From the NCBI GenBank assembly GCA_014380705.1, contig JACMJI010000192.1, positions 1 to 6,173 on the forward strand: 6,173 nucleotides of DNA, read 5' to 3'. Each line of letters begins with the position of its first letter. Position 1 is the first letter of the stretch. Origin of the DNA: Gorillibacterium sp. GTDB taxonomy: Bacteria > Bacillota > Bacilli > Paenibacillales > NBRC-103111. Under the pieces are notes generated by a model. The model saw only the letters and a list, made by a program, of their open reading frames with translations. It made no database searches and was not told the origin of the DNA. Of the stretch, positions 5,680 to 6,173 are shown piece by piece. Position numbers and translations under genes: made by a program.

Positions 5680-6173
5680 ATGGGACGGTTTCTGTTGCGA
5701 ATGGTATGGGTTGCACTCTTAATATTTTTGGGCGTACAGATTGGTGTTCACCAAGCAGAAAAAAGACAGAATATTGTGGCCCAAGACGATAACTACACAA
5801 ATGGACATTCAGGCTCAAAATCCTTCGTTTCAAGAGTCATACAGGTGAGTGGAATTGGCAATGGGAGTGCGATAAAGGGCACGGGAACGAACAGCAATGT
5901 AAAGGGAATGGCATACACGGGGGCTACAGTTGCAGGGTCTGCGGAGGGTTCGAGGGGTGATGAGGGTTCGAGGATTGCTGAGGGTGGGAAAGGTTCGAGG
6001 ACTCATGAGGGTGCGGAGGGTTCGAGAACTGCTGCGGGTGCAGAGAGTTCGAGGGCTATAGAGGGTGCGGAGGCTGCGGGATCTTCGGGAACTACAAGCA
6101 ACCCATTGGCTGGAGAAACAGAATATATGGGGGAAGAGCGGTCGGCAGAATCCTTCTTAAATCGTTTGGGAAA
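5680..6173 (+). CDS. YqxA-like (DUF3679) membrane-anchored protein, repeat-containing, 3' end outside window
   Basis: The frame stays open from the ATG at 5680 to the window edge, giving 164 residues without a stop. The start has a strong AGGAGG (5667-5672) that overlaps the spoIIP stop codon, 7 nt before the ATG, so translation is probably coupled to spoIIP. Residues 5-22 form one hydrophobic segment (LLRMVWVALLIFLGVQIGV), followed by HQAEKR. A short anchor ending in G-V-Q and then a charged stretch, directly after spoIIP, resembles B. subtilis YqxA (DUF3679). Family members are usually near 110 residues, so this one is longer. The extra length is a Gly/Ser/Arg/Glu/Ala-rich low-complexity region (about 60-150) with a 9-residue tandem repeat at 90-131. 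The final residues visible, SAESFLNRLGK, look like the start of a more ordinary C-terminus. Function is unknown, and co-expression with spoIIP suggests a role in sporulation. The family call is moderate and the coding call is strong. Confidence 0.72.
   Translation, partial: MGRFLLRMVWVALLIFLGVQIGVHQAEKRQNIVAQDDNYTNGHSGSKSFVSRVIQVSGIGNGSAIKGTGTNSNVKGMAYTGATVAGSAEGSRGDEGSRIAEGGKGSRTHEGAEGSRTAAGAESSRAIEGAEAAGSSGTTSNPLAGETEYMGEERSAESFLNRLG
5947..6072 (+). repeat. In-frame 27-nt tandem repeat inside the yqxA-like gene
   Basis: The core GGTTCGAGG begins at 5947, 5965, 5992, 6019 (last base A) and 6046 (first base A). The spacings are 18, 27, 27 and 27 nt. The encoded units are GSRGDE, GSRIAEGGK, GSRTHEGAE, GSRTAAGAE and SSRAIEGAE, and the pattern then decays into AAGSSGTTS. 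All spacings are multiples of 3, so the frame is kept. Such an array can change length by replication slippage. Confidence 0.9.

Noticed and set aside
5947..6054. GGTTCGA repeats resembling a tRNA T-arm
   Set aside because: No acceptor, D-arm or anticodon stem surrounds them; the motif recurs every 27 nt in frame and is explained by a coding tandem repeat.

Overview
The window comes from an endospore-forming Firmicute, most likely Paenibacillus or a close relative. The evidence is the gene content (gpr, spoIIP and a yqxA-like gene are sporulation genes) and an order that matches, from memory, the Bacillus subtilis block holA-rpsT-gpr-spoIIP-yqxA (followed there by lepA). The genus is an inference: the single differences from Bacillus are a HAD-family gene between gpr and spoIIP and an unrecognised ORF in front of holA.

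Layout. Positions 1-411 are the 3' end of an unrecognised gene that begins outside the window. Positions 412-644 are non-coding, with an imperfect hairpin and a long terminator-like hairpin, before holA (DNA polymerase III delta subunit, 645-1631). A nearly symmetrical 19-bp hairpin sits between the 3' ends of holA and rpsT (ribosomal protein S20, minus strand, 1722-1994) and probably ends transcription from both sides. rpsT and gpr (spore germination protease, 2181-3182) diverge from a 186-bp region. That region has a strong sigma-A-type promoter facing rpsT and a sigma-G-like promoter facing gpr. After gpr come a terminator, a HAD hydrolase (3382-4149), another terminator, a short C-rich tract, a sigma-E-like promoter and spoIIP (4412-5668). 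A yqxA/DUF3679-like gene starts 11 bp after spoIIP and runs off the right edge; it carries an in-frame 27-nt tandem repeat.

How it works together. Housekeeping genes (holA, rpsT) are interleaved with compartment-specific sporulation genes. GPR is made as a zymogen in the forespore and degrades small acid-soluble spore proteins at germination. SpoIIP is a cell-wall hydrolase of the engulfment complex. Each unit up to spoIIP appears insulated by its own terminator, while spoIIP and the yqxA-like gene look like one operon. I see no mobile element, CRISPR array, tRNA or rRNA. This is mostly a conserved chromosomal core region, and I found no convincing undescribed multi-gene system. The most unusual item is the repeat-expanded yqxA-like protein.
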